Source of the DNA: Thermosipho ferrireducens
Lineage (GTDB): Bacteria > Thermotogota > Thermotogae > Thermotogales > Fervidobacteriaceae
Reading direction: 5' to 3'
Length of the DNA stretch: 64,000 bases
Assembly (NCBI RefSeq): GCF_017358165.1
Contig: NZ_CP071446.1
Coordinates: forward strand, 1,302,001-1,366,000
Part shown: in pieces, positions 48,512 through 57,119 of the stretch
Layout: each line of letters begins with the position of its first letter
Position numbering within the stretch: position 1 is the stretch's first letter
Notes under the pieces: generated by a model
What the model was told of the DNA's origin: nothing
What the model saw: only the letters and a program-made list of their open reading frames with translations
Databases searched by the model: none
Translations under genes and position numbers: made by a program

Positions 48512-49447
48512 ATGATCTTTACACTTACAATGAATCCCTGTCTTGATAGATATATATATCTGGATAAACTGGTAGTTGATGATACAATAAGGGCAAGAAA
48601 AGTGGTTGATTACCCTGCGGGTAAAGGAATAGATGTTTCACGCGTTATAAAGGAACTTGGAGGTGTTTCCATAGCGGTTGCTTTAGTTGGTGGTGATACT
48701 GGTCGCAAGTTAGAAGAAATGCTTGATAAGGAAGGTGTTATATACAGTTCTATTCGAGTAAATGAAGAAACAAGGATGAACGTTATTCTTGAATCAAAAA
48801 ATGGTCAGTATAGAATCAGCATGCCTGGCAAAAGAATTAGCAAGAAAAAATTACAGACAGTTCTGGAAGTGTTAAATGCTCTTGTTAGAGAAAATGATAT
48901 TGTTGTTGTTTCAGGCAGTTTACCCAAAGGAATCTCACCTGACTTTTATACAGGTATAATTTTTGCTTTAAAACAGTGGGGAGCGAAAGTTTTCTTTGAC
49001 GCAGATGGTGAGAAACTCAAAGCAGGGTTAATAGCTTCACCAGATGTGATTAAACCTAATATTCACGAATTTTCAAGAATAGCAGGAGAAAAATTCTCAA
49101 TAGAAGATAAAAGAACCTTAATAAAAGAGGCGAGAATCTTTTTAGAAAAGTATGAGTTAAGTGAAATATTATTAACCCTTGGAGCAAAAGGTTCATTGCT
49201 TATTTCATATGATAAAGTATATTTTTCACCACCGTTAAAATTACCGGTGAAGAGCGCAGTTGGGGCGGGGGACTCGTTTCTTGCTGCGTATGTGTTGAAA
49301 ATTGCGGAAGGTTTTGGACGTAAAGAAGCGTTCAAATGGGCAAATGCGGCGGGGAATGCTGCTGTCATGACGCCTGGAACACAACTTTGTAGAAAAAGGG
49401 ATGTTGAAGAATTATTATCAAAAATAGAAATTTATGAGCTGAATTGA
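48512..49447 (+). CDS. fruK: 1-phosphofructokinase family (PfkB-type) kinase
   Basis: A 311-aa sugar-phosphate kinase. The start FTLTMNPCLDRYIYLD is typical of the FruK/tagatose-6-phosphate kinase branch, with YPAGKGIDVSRVIKELGG, VVVSGSLPKGISPDFY, and the catalytic motif VGAGDSFLAAYV near the C-terminus. It most likely phosphorylates fructose-1-phosphate, but tagatose-6-phosphate kinase or 6-phosphofructokinase activity is possible. No PTS gene is nearby. Last gene before a strong terminator. Confidence 0.88.
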   Translation: MIFTLTMNPCLDRYIYLDKLVVDDTIRARKVVDYPAGKGIDVSRVIKELGGVSIAVALVGGDTGRKLEEMLDKEGVIYSSIRVNEETRMNVILESKNGQYRISMPGKRISKKKLQTVLEVLNALVRENDIVVVSGSLPKGISPDFYTGIIFALKQWGAKVFFDADGEKLKAGLIASPDVIKPNIHEFSRIAGEKFSIEDKRTLIKEARIFLEKYELSEILLTLGAKGSLLISYDKVYFSPPLKLPVKSAVGAGDSFLAAYVLKIAEGFGRKEAFKWANAAGNAAVMTPGTQLCRKRDVEELLSKIEIYELN

Positions 49448-49481
49448 AAATTTATTCAAAATGTTAAAATTCAAAAAATCC

Positions 49482-49510
49482 ATGCGCTGTCAAAAGACAG
49501 CGCATTTTTT
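49482..49510 (+). terminator. Intrinsic terminator after the hppA-ecfT-fruK group
   Basis: Perfect 10-base-pair stem ATGCGCTGTC / GACAGCGCAT, loop AAAA, then six T. Confidence 0.95.
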
Positions 49511-49559
49511 CTGTAAATAAATATAATTTCGTTTAATGCTAATTTTTAAGCTTAGTTTT

Positions 49560-49587
49560 TTGAAAGCGAAAAGTATTACAATTTAAT
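49560..49587 (+). promoter_or_regulatory. Candidate promoter of the hydrolase-thiolase-Liv operon
   Basis: TTGAAA, 16 bases, TTTAAT. This places the transcription start near 49594, at the edge of the inverted repeat that follows. Another TATAAT at 49522 has no -35 because the terminator lies there. Confidence 0.5.
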
Positions 49588-49592
49588 CGCTA

Positions 49593-49612
49593 ATATGATA
49601 GGTGAATCATAT
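49593..49612 (+). promoter_or_regulatory. Inverted-repeat operator candidate (ATATGAT-N6-ATCATAT)
   Basis: Perfect 7-base arms with a 6-base spacer, just downstream of the candidate -10 and 20 bases before the first gene of the operon. Position and symmetry suit a TetR-type repressor, and the operon encodes one made of two fused TetR units. The link is inference. Confidence 0.55.
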
Positions 49613-49632
49613 ATATTATCGAGGTGAAGAGA

Positions 49633-50412
49633 ATGCCTGTTTATAAAGGAATATATTATGAAGTTTATGGGAAAGGTGAACCAGTTGTACTAACGAACGG
49701 GATAATGATGAGTACAGATAGCTGGAAATGGCATATTGAAAAATTGTCGAAATACTTTACGGTTATAGTCTTTGATTTTATTGATCAAGGAAAAAGCAAG
49801 AAAATGGAAAGGTCATATAAAATAGATTTGCAAGTAAAAGTACTGAAAGAACTTTTATATTTTTTGAATATGAAAGCGTACAACATTGTGGGGTTAAGCT
49901 ATGGAGGTCAGGTGGCGTTAAAATTGGTTATAGATTTCCCTGATATTGTAAAAAAATTAGTACTTTCTAATGTAACTGCTAAAGTTGATAATTTTTTATT
50001 GTGTGTTGGAAATGTATGGGATTTTGCATGTAAGTTGAATGAAGGCGAAATATTTTATAACCTTGCACTTCCTTTTATCTACGGAAAATCATTTTACAAT
50101 GACAATATTGAATTCTTGCTTCAGAGGAAAGAATTATTCAAAGAATATTTAACAAAAGAGTGGTTTGAAGGTGTTAGACGATTAATTAAATCAAATGAAG
50201 ATTTTAACGTAACTTCTAAGCTGAAGAGTATTAAAGTTCCAACTTTATTGATTTGTTCTGATGAAGATTTTATTACCCCGTATCAGGATATGCTGGAAAT
50301 GTCAAAAAATATTAAAAATTCTGAGGTTGTGACAGTTCATGGAGCCGGACATGGCCTTTTCCTGGAGAAAAAAGAATTATGGGTTAATTTAATTAAAGGT
50401 TTTTTAATGTGA
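49633..50412 (+). CDS. Alpha/beta-hydrolase, first gene of the operon
   Basis: A 259-aa cytoplasmic serine hydrolase. Oxyanion region VVLTNGIMMSTDSW, then TVIVFDFIDQGKS, the nucleophile elbow VGLSYGGQVA with Ser near 91, the acid in LLICSDEDFITP and the His in VHGAGHGLFLEKKE: a complete Ser-Asp-His triad. Fold and length match esterases, C-C bond hydrolases and lactonases; substrate unknown. I chose ATG 49633, 6 bases after GAGGTG, over the GTG within that site. It opens the operon for an acyl/keto compound, so a first cleavage step on an imported ester or lactone is plausible. Confidence 0.88.
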   Translation: MPVYKGIYYEVYGKGEPVVLTNGIMMSTDSWKWHIEKLSKYFTVIVFDFIDQGKSKKMERSYKIDLQVKVLKELLYFLNMKAYNIVGLSYGGQVALKLVIDFPDIVKKLVLSNVTAKVDNFLLCVGNVWDFACKLNEGEIFYNLALPFIYGKSFYNDNIEFLLQRKELFKEYLTKEWFEGVRRLIKSNEDFNVTSKLKSIKVPTLLICSDEDFITPYQDMLEMSKNIKNSEVVTVHGAGHGLFLEKKELWVNLIKGFLM

Positions 50413-50446
50413 GAAGTGATTCATTAAGATGAAAGGGGACGGAAAC

Positions 50447-51460
50447 ATGCACATTGGAATAATAGGATTGGGCGTATACGTTCCGGAGAATTACATGACA
50501 TATAAAGATATATCGCAGATAACAGGTATACCAGAAAATGTTGTCAGAGATAAAATGGGAATTGTAAAAAAGCCGATTCCTTCGCAAAAAGATACCACAA
50601 GCTTTATGGGAATAATGGCTGCAAAAGAAGCTATTGAAAATGCAGGGATTTCCCCTGGAGAGATAGATGTTGTTATATGGAATGGGGCGCAACACAAAGA
50701 TTATCCTAACTGGCTTGCAGGAGTTAAAGTTGCTTACGAGATAGGCGCATTTAATTCGTGGAGTTTTGATATGGAAGCGATGTGTGGTTCTATGATTGTG
50801 GGAATGGAAGTGGCGAAATCTTTAATGATGGCTAATTCTGATATAAATACAGTTTTACTGGTTAGCGGATATAGAAACGTTGATATGATCAATTATAATC
50901 ATAAACCAACTTCTTTTATGTTTGATGTGGGAGCCGGGGGTTCTGCTGTTATCTTGAAAAAAAATGCCAGAAAGAATGTAGTTTTTTCAACTCATTCAAT
51001 TGTTGATGGTAGCTTTTCAGAAGATGTTATTGTACCGGTGTTTGGTTCTAAAAAGTGGCCTCCAAAACGTGAAGATGTTGAAAACTTTTATTTTCACATT
51101 TACCAGCCCGATGTTTTTAAAGAAAAACTTTCGAAAGTGACTCTTAGTAATTTTTATGATGTGATTGATAAAGCTCTTGAAAAAAGTGGTTTTACACGTA
51201 AAGACATAGGATATCTTGCTATTTTGCATATTAAAAGGTCTGCACATATAGAAGTTTTGAAAACGCTTAAGCTGTCAGAAAACCAAACAACTTACCTGGA
51301 AAACTACGGTCACATTGGGCAAAATGATCAAATAATTTCCATTGTGGAAGGTTTAAGCTCTGGAAAAATAAAAAATGGAACTCTTATAGTAATGGTAGGT
51401 GCAGGTGTTGGCTGGACGTGGAATGCAGGAGTAATAAAATGGGGTGATTATAGAGAATGA
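50447..51460 (+). CDS. Divergent 3-oxoacyl-ACP synthase III-like (thiolase-fold) enzyme
   Basis: A 337-aa protein of the FabH/HMG-CoA-synthase-like branch: start MHIGIIGLGVYVPENYMT, SFMGIMAAKEAIENAG, VVIWNGAQ, and the active Cys in MEAMCGSMIVGMEVA. Downstream, LHIKRSAH provides a His at the FabH His position. Where FabH has the Asn motif GNTSAAS, this protein has YGHIGQND, so a His replaces the Asn. A C-H-H set is unusual for the KAS III group. It may condense or cleave a beta-keto acyl-CoA rather than start fatty acid synthesis. The start of the next gene overlaps its stop by 4 bases. Confidence 0.82.
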   Translation: MHIGIIGLGVYVPENYMTYKDISQITGIPENVVRDKMGIVKKPIPSQKDTTSFMGIMAAKEAIENAGISPGEIDVVIWNGAQHKDYPNWLAGVKVAYEIGAFNSWSFDMEAMCGSMIVGMEVAKSLMMANSDINTVLLVSGYRNVDMINYNHKPTSFMFDVGAGGSAVILKKNARKNVVFSTHSIVDGSFSEDVIVPVFGSKKWPPKREDVENFYFHIYQPDVFKEKLSKVTLSNFYDVIDKALEKSGFTRKDIGYLAILHIKRSAHIEVLKTLKLSENQTTYLENYGHIGQNDQIISIVEGLSSGKIKNGTLIVMVGAGVGWTWNAGVIKWGDYRE

Positions 51461-52590
51461 GACGAAATCCGGTAAGAATAGATGGAAAGCTCACAAAGGA
51501 TAAAATAATAAAAGCTTCTTATGAACTTTTTTCTTCGTTAAATTACAACGATGTTTCTGTTTCAAAAATAGTAAAAAAAGCAGGGATAAGTACAGGAGCG
51601 TTTTATCAGTACTTTTCCAATAAAGAATCATTGTTCAAAACAATAGTTCAGAAAATATTAAAAGATATGGCTGAATTTTTAAAGAAAGACACAGTAGAGA
51701 ATGTAGTAGAAACTTACATAAATTATGCTTTAAAAAACAAGAAGAAAGTGAAAGTACTTCATGAAGCTGAATTTATTCATAATTGGGTTAGTGAAAGCTA
51801 TGAGATGATTTTGAGAAACGTAACAGAGAAGTTTGTTTCAGATGATGCAGGTTATGTATTTTTTTGGGGATCTTTAAGGTTTTATGTTATTTATAACATT
51901 TTGTGGAAAGAACAGAGTGTTGATAATAAAGATCTTGTTACTTTTTTGAAAGTAGGTTTTGGGAAGCCAGATTATTCGGTTTCACCGGAAGTTTATGACT
52001 ATAAATATACACCTGTGGCAATTGATCTGGAGAATACGAAATTAAAGCTCTTGATAAGCGCGGAAGAATTGTTTGGCAGAAAAGGTTATTCAAAGACTCA
52101 AATTTCCGAAATTACTCAAAACGCTGGAGTAGCTCAAGGAACGTTTTATATATATTACAAAAGAAAGAAAGAAATTTTAGAGGAGCTTGTAATGAAAACA
52201 AATAGAAATTTAAGACTTTCTGTAAAGCTGGCCGTTCAGAAATTTGAGAATAGAATTGACGCAGAAATAGCCGGTTTTTATGCTTTTTTAAAGTTTTTCA
52301 GTCACCATATTAACATGTACAAGATTGTTAGAGAAAGTGAATTTGTGATTCAAGAAAAGGTTCTGGAGTATTATGAAAAAATAAAAACTTCTTATCTTTT
52401 GCCATTAGAGCGGGCAATGGAAAAACAAGAAATTGTGAAATACGATGCTCATAATTTAGCAGTTTTTTTGATGGGTATAGGACATTTTTTAGGAATTGAA
52501 CTACTATTAAAGAGAAAGGCAAATGATGCAGATATGATTCGTTTTTTAATAAAACTTTCAAAATATATAACAGGTGGTCTGGAGGTGTAG
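51457..52590 (+). CDS. Double TetR regulator: two fused TetR/AcrR units
   Basis: A 377-aa protein, twice the usual TetR length. The first DNA-binding domain spans about residues 13-60 (IIKASYELFSSLNYNDVSVS; GISTGAFYQYFSNKESLF). After about 130 residues of helical ligand-domain sequence comes a second complete TetR N-domain at about 194-241 (LLISAEELFGRKGYSKTQIS; GVAQGTFYIYYKRKKEI), then a second helical region with the start of a ligand-domain pattern. Both recognition helices keep the G-x-F-Y-x-Y-x-K/R pattern. It is probably the local repressor, released by a pathway intermediate. It overlaps the synthase gene and precedes the CoA-transferase gene by 2 bases. Confidence 0.85.
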   Translation: MRRNPVRIDGKLTKDKIIKASYELFSSLNYNDVSVSKIVKKAGISTGAFYQYFSNKESLFKTIVQKILKDMAEFLKKDTVENVVETYINYALKNKKKVKVLHEAEFIHNWVSESYEMILRNVTEKFVSDDAGYVFFWGSLRFYVIYNILWKEQSVDNKDLVTFLKVGFGKPDYSVSPEVYDYKYTPVAIDLENTKLKLLISAEELFGRKGYSKTQISEITQNAGVAQGTFYIYYKRKKEILEELVMKTNRNLRLSVKLAVQKFENRIDAEIAGFYAFLKFFSHHINMYKIVRESEFVIQEKVLEYYEKIKTSYLLPLERAMEKQEIVKYDAHNLAVFLMGIGHFLGIELLLKRKANDADMIRFLIKLSKYITGGLEV

Positions 52591-52592
52591 TC

Positions 52593-53888
52593 ATGGATTG
52601 GAAAGAAGTGTATAATAGAAAAAAAGCTGATATTGAAAATATTATAAAGTTAGTTCATTCTAACTCTGTAATAGTCGTTGGTATGACACCCATGGAACCG
52701 AAAGTATTTTTACGAAACCTCCATAAAGCAGAAGCATCGAATGTGGATGTTTTCACATGTTTAAATACGGAAGAGTATGATTTTTTTATGGATGAAAAAT
52801 TTGGTGGCCTTTTTAGAAACAATTCATGGTTTTTCGGAGCGTCTAATAGGAAAGCCTGGAAAGAAAAATATAAGACGGTATTTTATGTTCCAAACAATCT
52901 ACATCAAGCGGGAACGAATTTACTTGAAACGCGTGATGTAGATCTATACATAGGCGTTGCTTCTCCTATGGATTCGAAAGGTTTTTTGACATTGTCTGCC
53001 AGTGTGGTATATGAAAAAGACGTTGTTGAAAAAGCAAAAAAGGTTGTTCTTGAGGTCAATCCGAATGCACCGAGAACGCACGGAGATACTCAAGTTCATA
53101 TTTCTGATGTGGATTATATTGTGGAGGTAAACTACAAACTTCCGGAAGTGGAGCTTTTAGAACCTTCTGAACTTGAGAAAAGGATAGCTTTTAATATAGT
53201 AGATTTAATTCAGGATGGTTCAACTATTCAATTAGGAATAGGTGGAATACCAAATGCTGTAGCAAAATTTTTAGTTGAAAAGAGAGATTTAGGTGTTCAT
53301 ACAGAAATGTTTACAGAAAGTATGGTAGATCTTTTTGAGGCAGGAGTTATTAACAACAAAAGAAAAACATTATGGCCCGGGAAATTTGTTTGTACATTTG
53401 CATATGGGACCGAACGAATGTATCAATTTATAGACGATAATCCAGCTGTTTTTTTCTTGAGAGGAAGGTATGTTAATGATCCTTATGTGATCAGTCAAAA
53501 TGAAAAAATGGTAAGTATTAATACAGCGTTGATGGTGGATTTAACGGGAAATGTATGTTCTGAGGCGATTGGTACCAATCATTATAGTGGAACAGGAGGT
53601 CAGCTTGACACACATCGTGGAGCTGTAAAAAGTAGGGATGGAAAAGGAATAATAGCCATAAGATCAACAGCAAAAAATGGGACTATTTCTACTATAGTTC
53701 CGTTGTTGCCAGAAGGCTCTCCTGTTACTATTCCAAGACAGGAACTTGATTATGTGGTAACTGAGTGGGGAGTAGTACAGTTGAGAGGTAAATCTGTTAA
53801 AGCAAGAGCAGAGGCTTTAATATCAATTGCTCATCCAGAATTTAGAAAGTATTTAAAAAAAGAAGCACAAAAGCTTGGATTAATTTGA
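52593..53888 (+). CDS. Acetyl-CoA hydrolase/CoA-transferase family protein (4-hydroxybutyrate/butyrate CoA-transferase type)
   Basis: A 431-aa enzyme that moves CoA between an acyl-CoA, usually acetyl-CoA, and a carboxylate. It has the family's N-domain, then DVDLYIGVASPMDSKGFLTLS, the motif IQLGIGGIPNAVAKFL, the conserved catalytic-type Glu in LGVHTEMFTESMVDLFEAG, and GTGGQLDTHRGAVKS in the C-terminal half. Size and motifs fit the single-chain 4-hydroxybutyrate / butyryl-CoA:acetate CoA-transferases rather than the two-chain SCOT/AtoDA type. In context it would activate a short-chain acid produced by the hydrolase. GGAGGTG 7 bases before ATG. Confidence 0.9.
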   Translation: MDWKEVYNRKKADIENIIKLVHSNSVIVVGMTPMEPKVFLRNLHKAEASNVDVFTCLNTEEYDFFMDEKFGGLFRNNSWFFGASNRKAWKEKYKTVFYVPNNLHQAGTNLLETRDVDLYIGVASPMDSKGFLTLSASVVYEKDVVEKAKKVVLEVNPNAPRTHGDTQVHISDVDYIVEVNYKLPEVELLEPSELEKRIAFNIVDLIQDGSTIQLGIGGIPNAVAKFLVEKRDLGVHTEMFTESMVDLFEAGVINNKRKTLWPGKFVCTFAYGTERMYQFIDDNPAVFFLRGRYVNDPYVISQNEKMVSINTALMVDLTGNVCSEAIGTNHYSGTGGQLDTHRGAVKSRDGKGIIAIRSTAKNGTISTIVPLLPEGSPVTIPRQELDYVVTEWGVVQLRGKSVKARAEALISIAHPEFRKYLKKEAQKLGLI

Positions 53889-53900
53889 GGGAGGGATAAG

Positions 53901-55106
53901 ATGGTTTACATTTTAGGTGCTAAAAGAACAGCTATAGGAACGTTTGCAGGATCATTGAAAAGCATTCCTGCTCCAAAATTGGGAGCTATAGCAGCAAAAG
54001 CTGCTATTGAACAAGCAGGAGTTCCGGCCCGGGATTTTGATGAAACTATTATAGGTTCAATACTTACTGCAGGCCAGGGGATGGGACCTGGCAGACAGGT
54101 TGGAATTTACGCAGGAATTCCTGAAGAAAAGCCGGGATATACGGTTAATATGCTTTGTGGAAGCGGTATGAAAGCAGTAATGATAGGAGCTGTAGATATT
54201 GTCTCAGGGGAAGCTGACCTTGTTTTGACTGGTGGAATTGAAAATATGTCTTTGGCGCCATATTTGATACCACCTTCCGCAAGATATGGATTAAAATTTG
54301 GAAATTTTGAGGTTATTGATCATATGGTGTTAGATGGTCTAACAGATGTATTCAATAACGTTCATATGGGTATAACAGCTGAAAATCTTGCAGAGAAATA
54401 TAATATTACCAGAGAAGAGCAGGACAGGTTTGCTTTTGATAGTCAGCTGAAAGCAAAAAAGGCTATAGAAGCTGGAAGATTCAAAGATGAAATTGTACCT
54501 GTTGAAATTGTCACCAGGAAAGAAACAAAGATTTTTGACACAGATGAGCATCCACGATTCGATATAACACTGGAAAAACTTGCTAAATTAAGACCGGCTT
54601 TCAAAAAAGACGGGACGATAACAGCAGGTAACGCAAGTGGTATAAACGATGGAGGAAGTGCGATAGTTCTTGCAGGTGAAAAGTATGTTGAAAAGAATAA
54701 TTTAAAACCACTTGCTAAAGTGGTTGCATGGGCTCAAGCAGGTGTTGATCCTATGGAAATGGGGTTGGGCCCTGTTCCAGCTACTGAGAAGGTTTTAAAG
54801 AAAGCAGGATTAAAGATAGACGATATAGGACTTATAGAATTAAACGAAGCTTTTGCCGCACAAAGTCTTGCTGTTATAAAACTTTTAAGTGAAAAATTCG
54901 GAGTAGCAACGGAATGGATTCTGGAAAGAACCAATGTAAATGGCGGGGCAATAGCTCTCGGTCATCCAATAGGTGCAAGTGGTAACAGGATAATCGTGAC
55001 ACTTTTATATGAAATGATGAAGAAAAATGTAAAATATGGCCTTGCAACACTTTGTATAGGTGGAGGAATGGGAACGGCGGTTATAATTGAAAATTTAAAT
55101 ATTTAA
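53901..55106 (+). CDS. Thiolase (acetyl-CoA acetyltransferase type)
   Basis: A 401-aa thiolase. The first catalytic Cys is in [15 protein letters not shown], followed by [15 protein letters not shown], and the late motifs [17 protein letters not shown] with the catalytic His and [16 protein letters not shown] with the second Cys. Length matches biosynthetic/degradative acetoacetyl-CoA thiolases. With a CoA-transferase and NAD-type dehydrogenase beside it, splitting of acetoacetyl-CoA or another 3-oxoacyl-CoA into acetyl-CoA is the likely direction. Confidence 0.94.
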   Translation: MVYILGAKRTAIGTFAGSLKSIPAPKLGAIAAKAAIEQAGVPARDFDETIIGSILTAGQGMGPGRQVGIYAGIPEEKPGYTVNMLCGSGMKAVMIGAVDIVSGEADLVLTGGIENMSLAPYLIPPSARYGLKFGNFEVIDHMVLDGLTDVFNNVHMGITAENLAEKYNITREEQDRFAFDSQLKAKKAIEAGRFKDEIVPVEIVTRKETKIFDTDEHPRFDITLEKLAKLRPAFKKDGTITAGNASGINDGGSAIVLAGEKYVEKNNLKPLAKVVAWAQAGVDPMEMGLGPVPATEKVLKKAGLKIDDIGLIELNEAFAAQSLAVIKLLSEKFGVATEWILERTNVNGGAIALGHPIGASGNRIIVTLLYEMMKKNVKYGLATLCIGGGMGTAVIIENLNI

Positions 55107-55120
55107 AAGGAGGGATTTTT

Positions 55121-55864
55121 GTGAGGTTAAAAGATAAAGTCTGTCTTATAACAGGAGCAGCAAGTGGTATTGGTCGCGCGGCGAGTCTGTTATTTTCAAA
55201 AGAAGGGGCAATTGTAGTAGCATGTGATTTGTCTTCTGAACTCCTTGAAAAGTTGAAAGGGGATAACCCGGGACCGGGTGTCATTGAAACTTATGTTTTA
55301 AATGTTACAGACAGAGAACGAATAAAAGAAGTGGTCAGTGAAGTTATCGAAAAATTTGGGAAAATAGACGTTCTTGTAAATAACGCGGGTATAACAAGAG
55401 ATTCTCTTTTACAACGAATGTCTGAGGAAGCCTGGGATGCAGTGATAAATGTAAATTTAAAAGGAGTTTTCAATATGACTCAGGCTGTGGCACCTCACAT
55501 GCTTAGAGCAGGTAAAGGCAGCATAATTAATACTTCCTCTGTTGTGGGAGTTTATGGGAACATTGGTCAAACCAATTATGCTGCTACAAAAGCGGGAGTT
55601 ATTGGTATGACGAAAACGTGGGCAAAAGAATTATCAAGAAAAGGTGCTCAAATAAGAGTTAATGCTGTAGCTCCTGGATTTATAAAAACACCGATGACGG
55701 ATAAAGTTCCAGAAAAAATAGTTGAGGCTATGGAAGAAAAAACACCATTGAAAAGAATGGGGTTACCTGAAGAGGTTGCTTATGTATACCTATTTCTCGC
55801 CTCCGATGAATCATCATATGTAACAGGTCAGGTTATAGGAGTTGATGGGGGATTGACTATTTAA
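55121..55864 (+). CDS. Short-chain dehydrogenase/reductase, NAD(H)-type, FabG-like
   Basis: A 247-aa SDR. The cofactor loop is [10 protein letters not shown], the NNAG motif is [12 protein letters not shown], and the catalytic Ser and YxxxK are in [11 protein letters not shown] and NYAATKAGV. The Asp ending the second strand (VVACDLSSE) favours NAD over NADP, unlike biosynthetic FabG. It is thus more likely a 3-hydroxyacyl-CoA or 3-hydroxybutyrate dehydrogenase working in the oxidative direction. The end [10 protein letters not shown] is typical. GTG start 8 bases from GGAGG. Confidence 0.93.
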   Translation: MRLKDKVCLITGAASGIGRAASLLFSKEGAIVVACDLSSELLEKLKGDNPGPGVIETYVLNVTDRERIKEVVSEVIEKFGKIDVLVNNAGITRDSLLQRMSEEAWDAVINVNLKGVFNMTQAVAPHMLRAGKGSIINTSSVVGVYGNIGQTNYAATKAGVIGMTKTWAKELSRKGAQIRVNAVAPGFIKTPMTDKVPEKIVEAMEEKTPLKRMGLPEEVAYVYLFLASDESSYVTGQVIGVDGGLTI

Positions 55865-55905
55865 GTGTAAGGAGAAAGTCAAAATTTTAGGGGAGGTGGC
55901 TGCTC

Positions 55906-57072
55906 ATGCGTAAATTTTTTGCGATTTTTGTTTTGATGATAGCGGTTTTAATTGTTGCCGAAATAGGAGTTTATCCTGAAAAAGTGGTTATAGGTAGTTT
56001 TCAGGCACTATCCGGTCCTTACGCAATAATTGGCCAGGAAATGACAAAAGGAATGAAAGCTTATTTCAACTGGATTAACAACAGGGGAGGATTATACGGC
56101 AGAAAAATAGAACTTATTGTCGCAGATGATCAATTGAATCCTTCAAAGACAGTTGTTGAGGTTAAACGTTTAGTTGAGCAGGATAAAGTTTTTGCTATTG
56201 TTGGAGGACTTGGAACTTACGGTTGCTTGGCAGTAATGGATTACTTAAATGAAAAAGGTGTGCCTTTTGTCTATCAAGGAGCCGGAACATCAAAGTTAGT
56301 TGTTCCACCAAAAAAATATATATTTGGGGTACAGCCAGACTATACATTGGAGGGTCATATCATAGGCAAATATCTTATAGAAGCACAAGATGCAAAAAAG
56401 ATTGCTATTTTGTACATGAACAATGATATAGGAATAGAAGGTTACAATGCTGTAAAGGATCAACTTTCAAAGTATGGCATAGAACCTGCTTTTGAAGTTT
56501 CTTACAATCCTCTTGAAACTGATTACAGCGCACAGGTCTTAAACTTACTTGATGTGAATCCAGAATTTATCGTTATATATGGATTGATTACAGATACTAT
56601 TAGATGGATTAAAACAATAAGAGATTATGGATTAGAAAGCAGGATAATAACAATATATCCAAATGCTGATCCAAATTTCATACGTCTTGCCGGAGACTAT
56701 GCTGAAGGAATAATATTCACTGGTTGGGTACCATTACCAACCCCAGATAAACCTGAATATGTTAAAGATTTTGAAAGATATGTGAGAATTTTTCAGGAGA
56801 CATATCCAGACCAGGTGCCTTCTTCTTATGCAGCGGCTGGTTTTATTGCAGCGGAAGTCTTTGTAGAAGGTTTGTTGAGAGCAGGAGAAAATCTTACAAG
56901 GGAGACACTTGTGAAAGCGCTTGAAAGTTTTGACCACTGGAGTGGAATTCTTGCAAAAGATATCACATGGAATCAAAATAGAAGACGTGGAAAAGATTCT
57001 ATGTATTTATTAATAGTAAAAGATGGAACATTTACACCTTTGACAGAACTAATAACCTGGGATGGTAAATAA
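55906..57072 (+). CDS. Branched-chain amino acid-type ABC transporter, substrate-binding protein (LivK family)
   Basis: A 388-aa exported binding protein. Signal peptide MRKFFAIFVLMIAVLIVAE without lipobox. The type I periplasmic-binding fold shows KVVIGSFQALSGPYAIIGQEMTKGMKAYFNWINNRGGLYG, LIVADDQLNPSKTVVEVKRLVEQD and FAIVGGLGT. Family members bind leucine-type amino acids, but many bind aromatic acids, short-chain amides or other carboxylates. Because the surrounding genes process acyl-CoA, the ligand is probably a carboxylate or ester rather than an amino acid (inference). GGGGAGGTGG precedes ATG. Confidence 0.93.
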   Translation: MRKFFAIFVLMIAVLIVAEIGVYPEKVVIGSFQALSGPYAIIGQEMTKGMKAYFNWINNRGGLYGRKIELIVADDQLNPSKTVVEVKRLVEQDKVFAIVGGLGTYGCLAVMDYLNEKGVPFVYQGAGTSKLVVPPKKYIFGVQPDYTLEGHIIGKYLIEAQDAKKIAILYMNNDIGIEGYNAVKDQLSKYGIEPAFEVSYNPLETDYSAQVLNLLDVNPEFIVIYGLITDTIRWIKTIRDYGLESRIITIYPNADPNFIRLAGDYAEGIIFTGWVPLPTPDKPEYVKDFERYVRIFQETYPDQVPSSYAAAGFIAAEVFVEGLLRAGENLTRETLVKALESFDHWSGILAKDITWNQNRRRGKDSMYLLIVKDGTFTPLTELITWDGK

Positions 57073-57082
57073 GAGAATAGCT

Positions 57083-57105
57083 GGGAGGCTTTTGCCTCCC
57101 TTTTT
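57083..57105 (+). terminator. Intra-operon terminator-like hairpin after livK
   Basis: Perfect 7-base-pair stem GGGAGGC / GCCTCCC, loop TTTT, then TTTTT. Being 15 bases before livG, it is probably a partial terminator that lets the binding protein be made in excess of the membrane subunits. Confidence 0.8.
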
Positions 57106-57119
57106 GTGAGGTGAATCTG

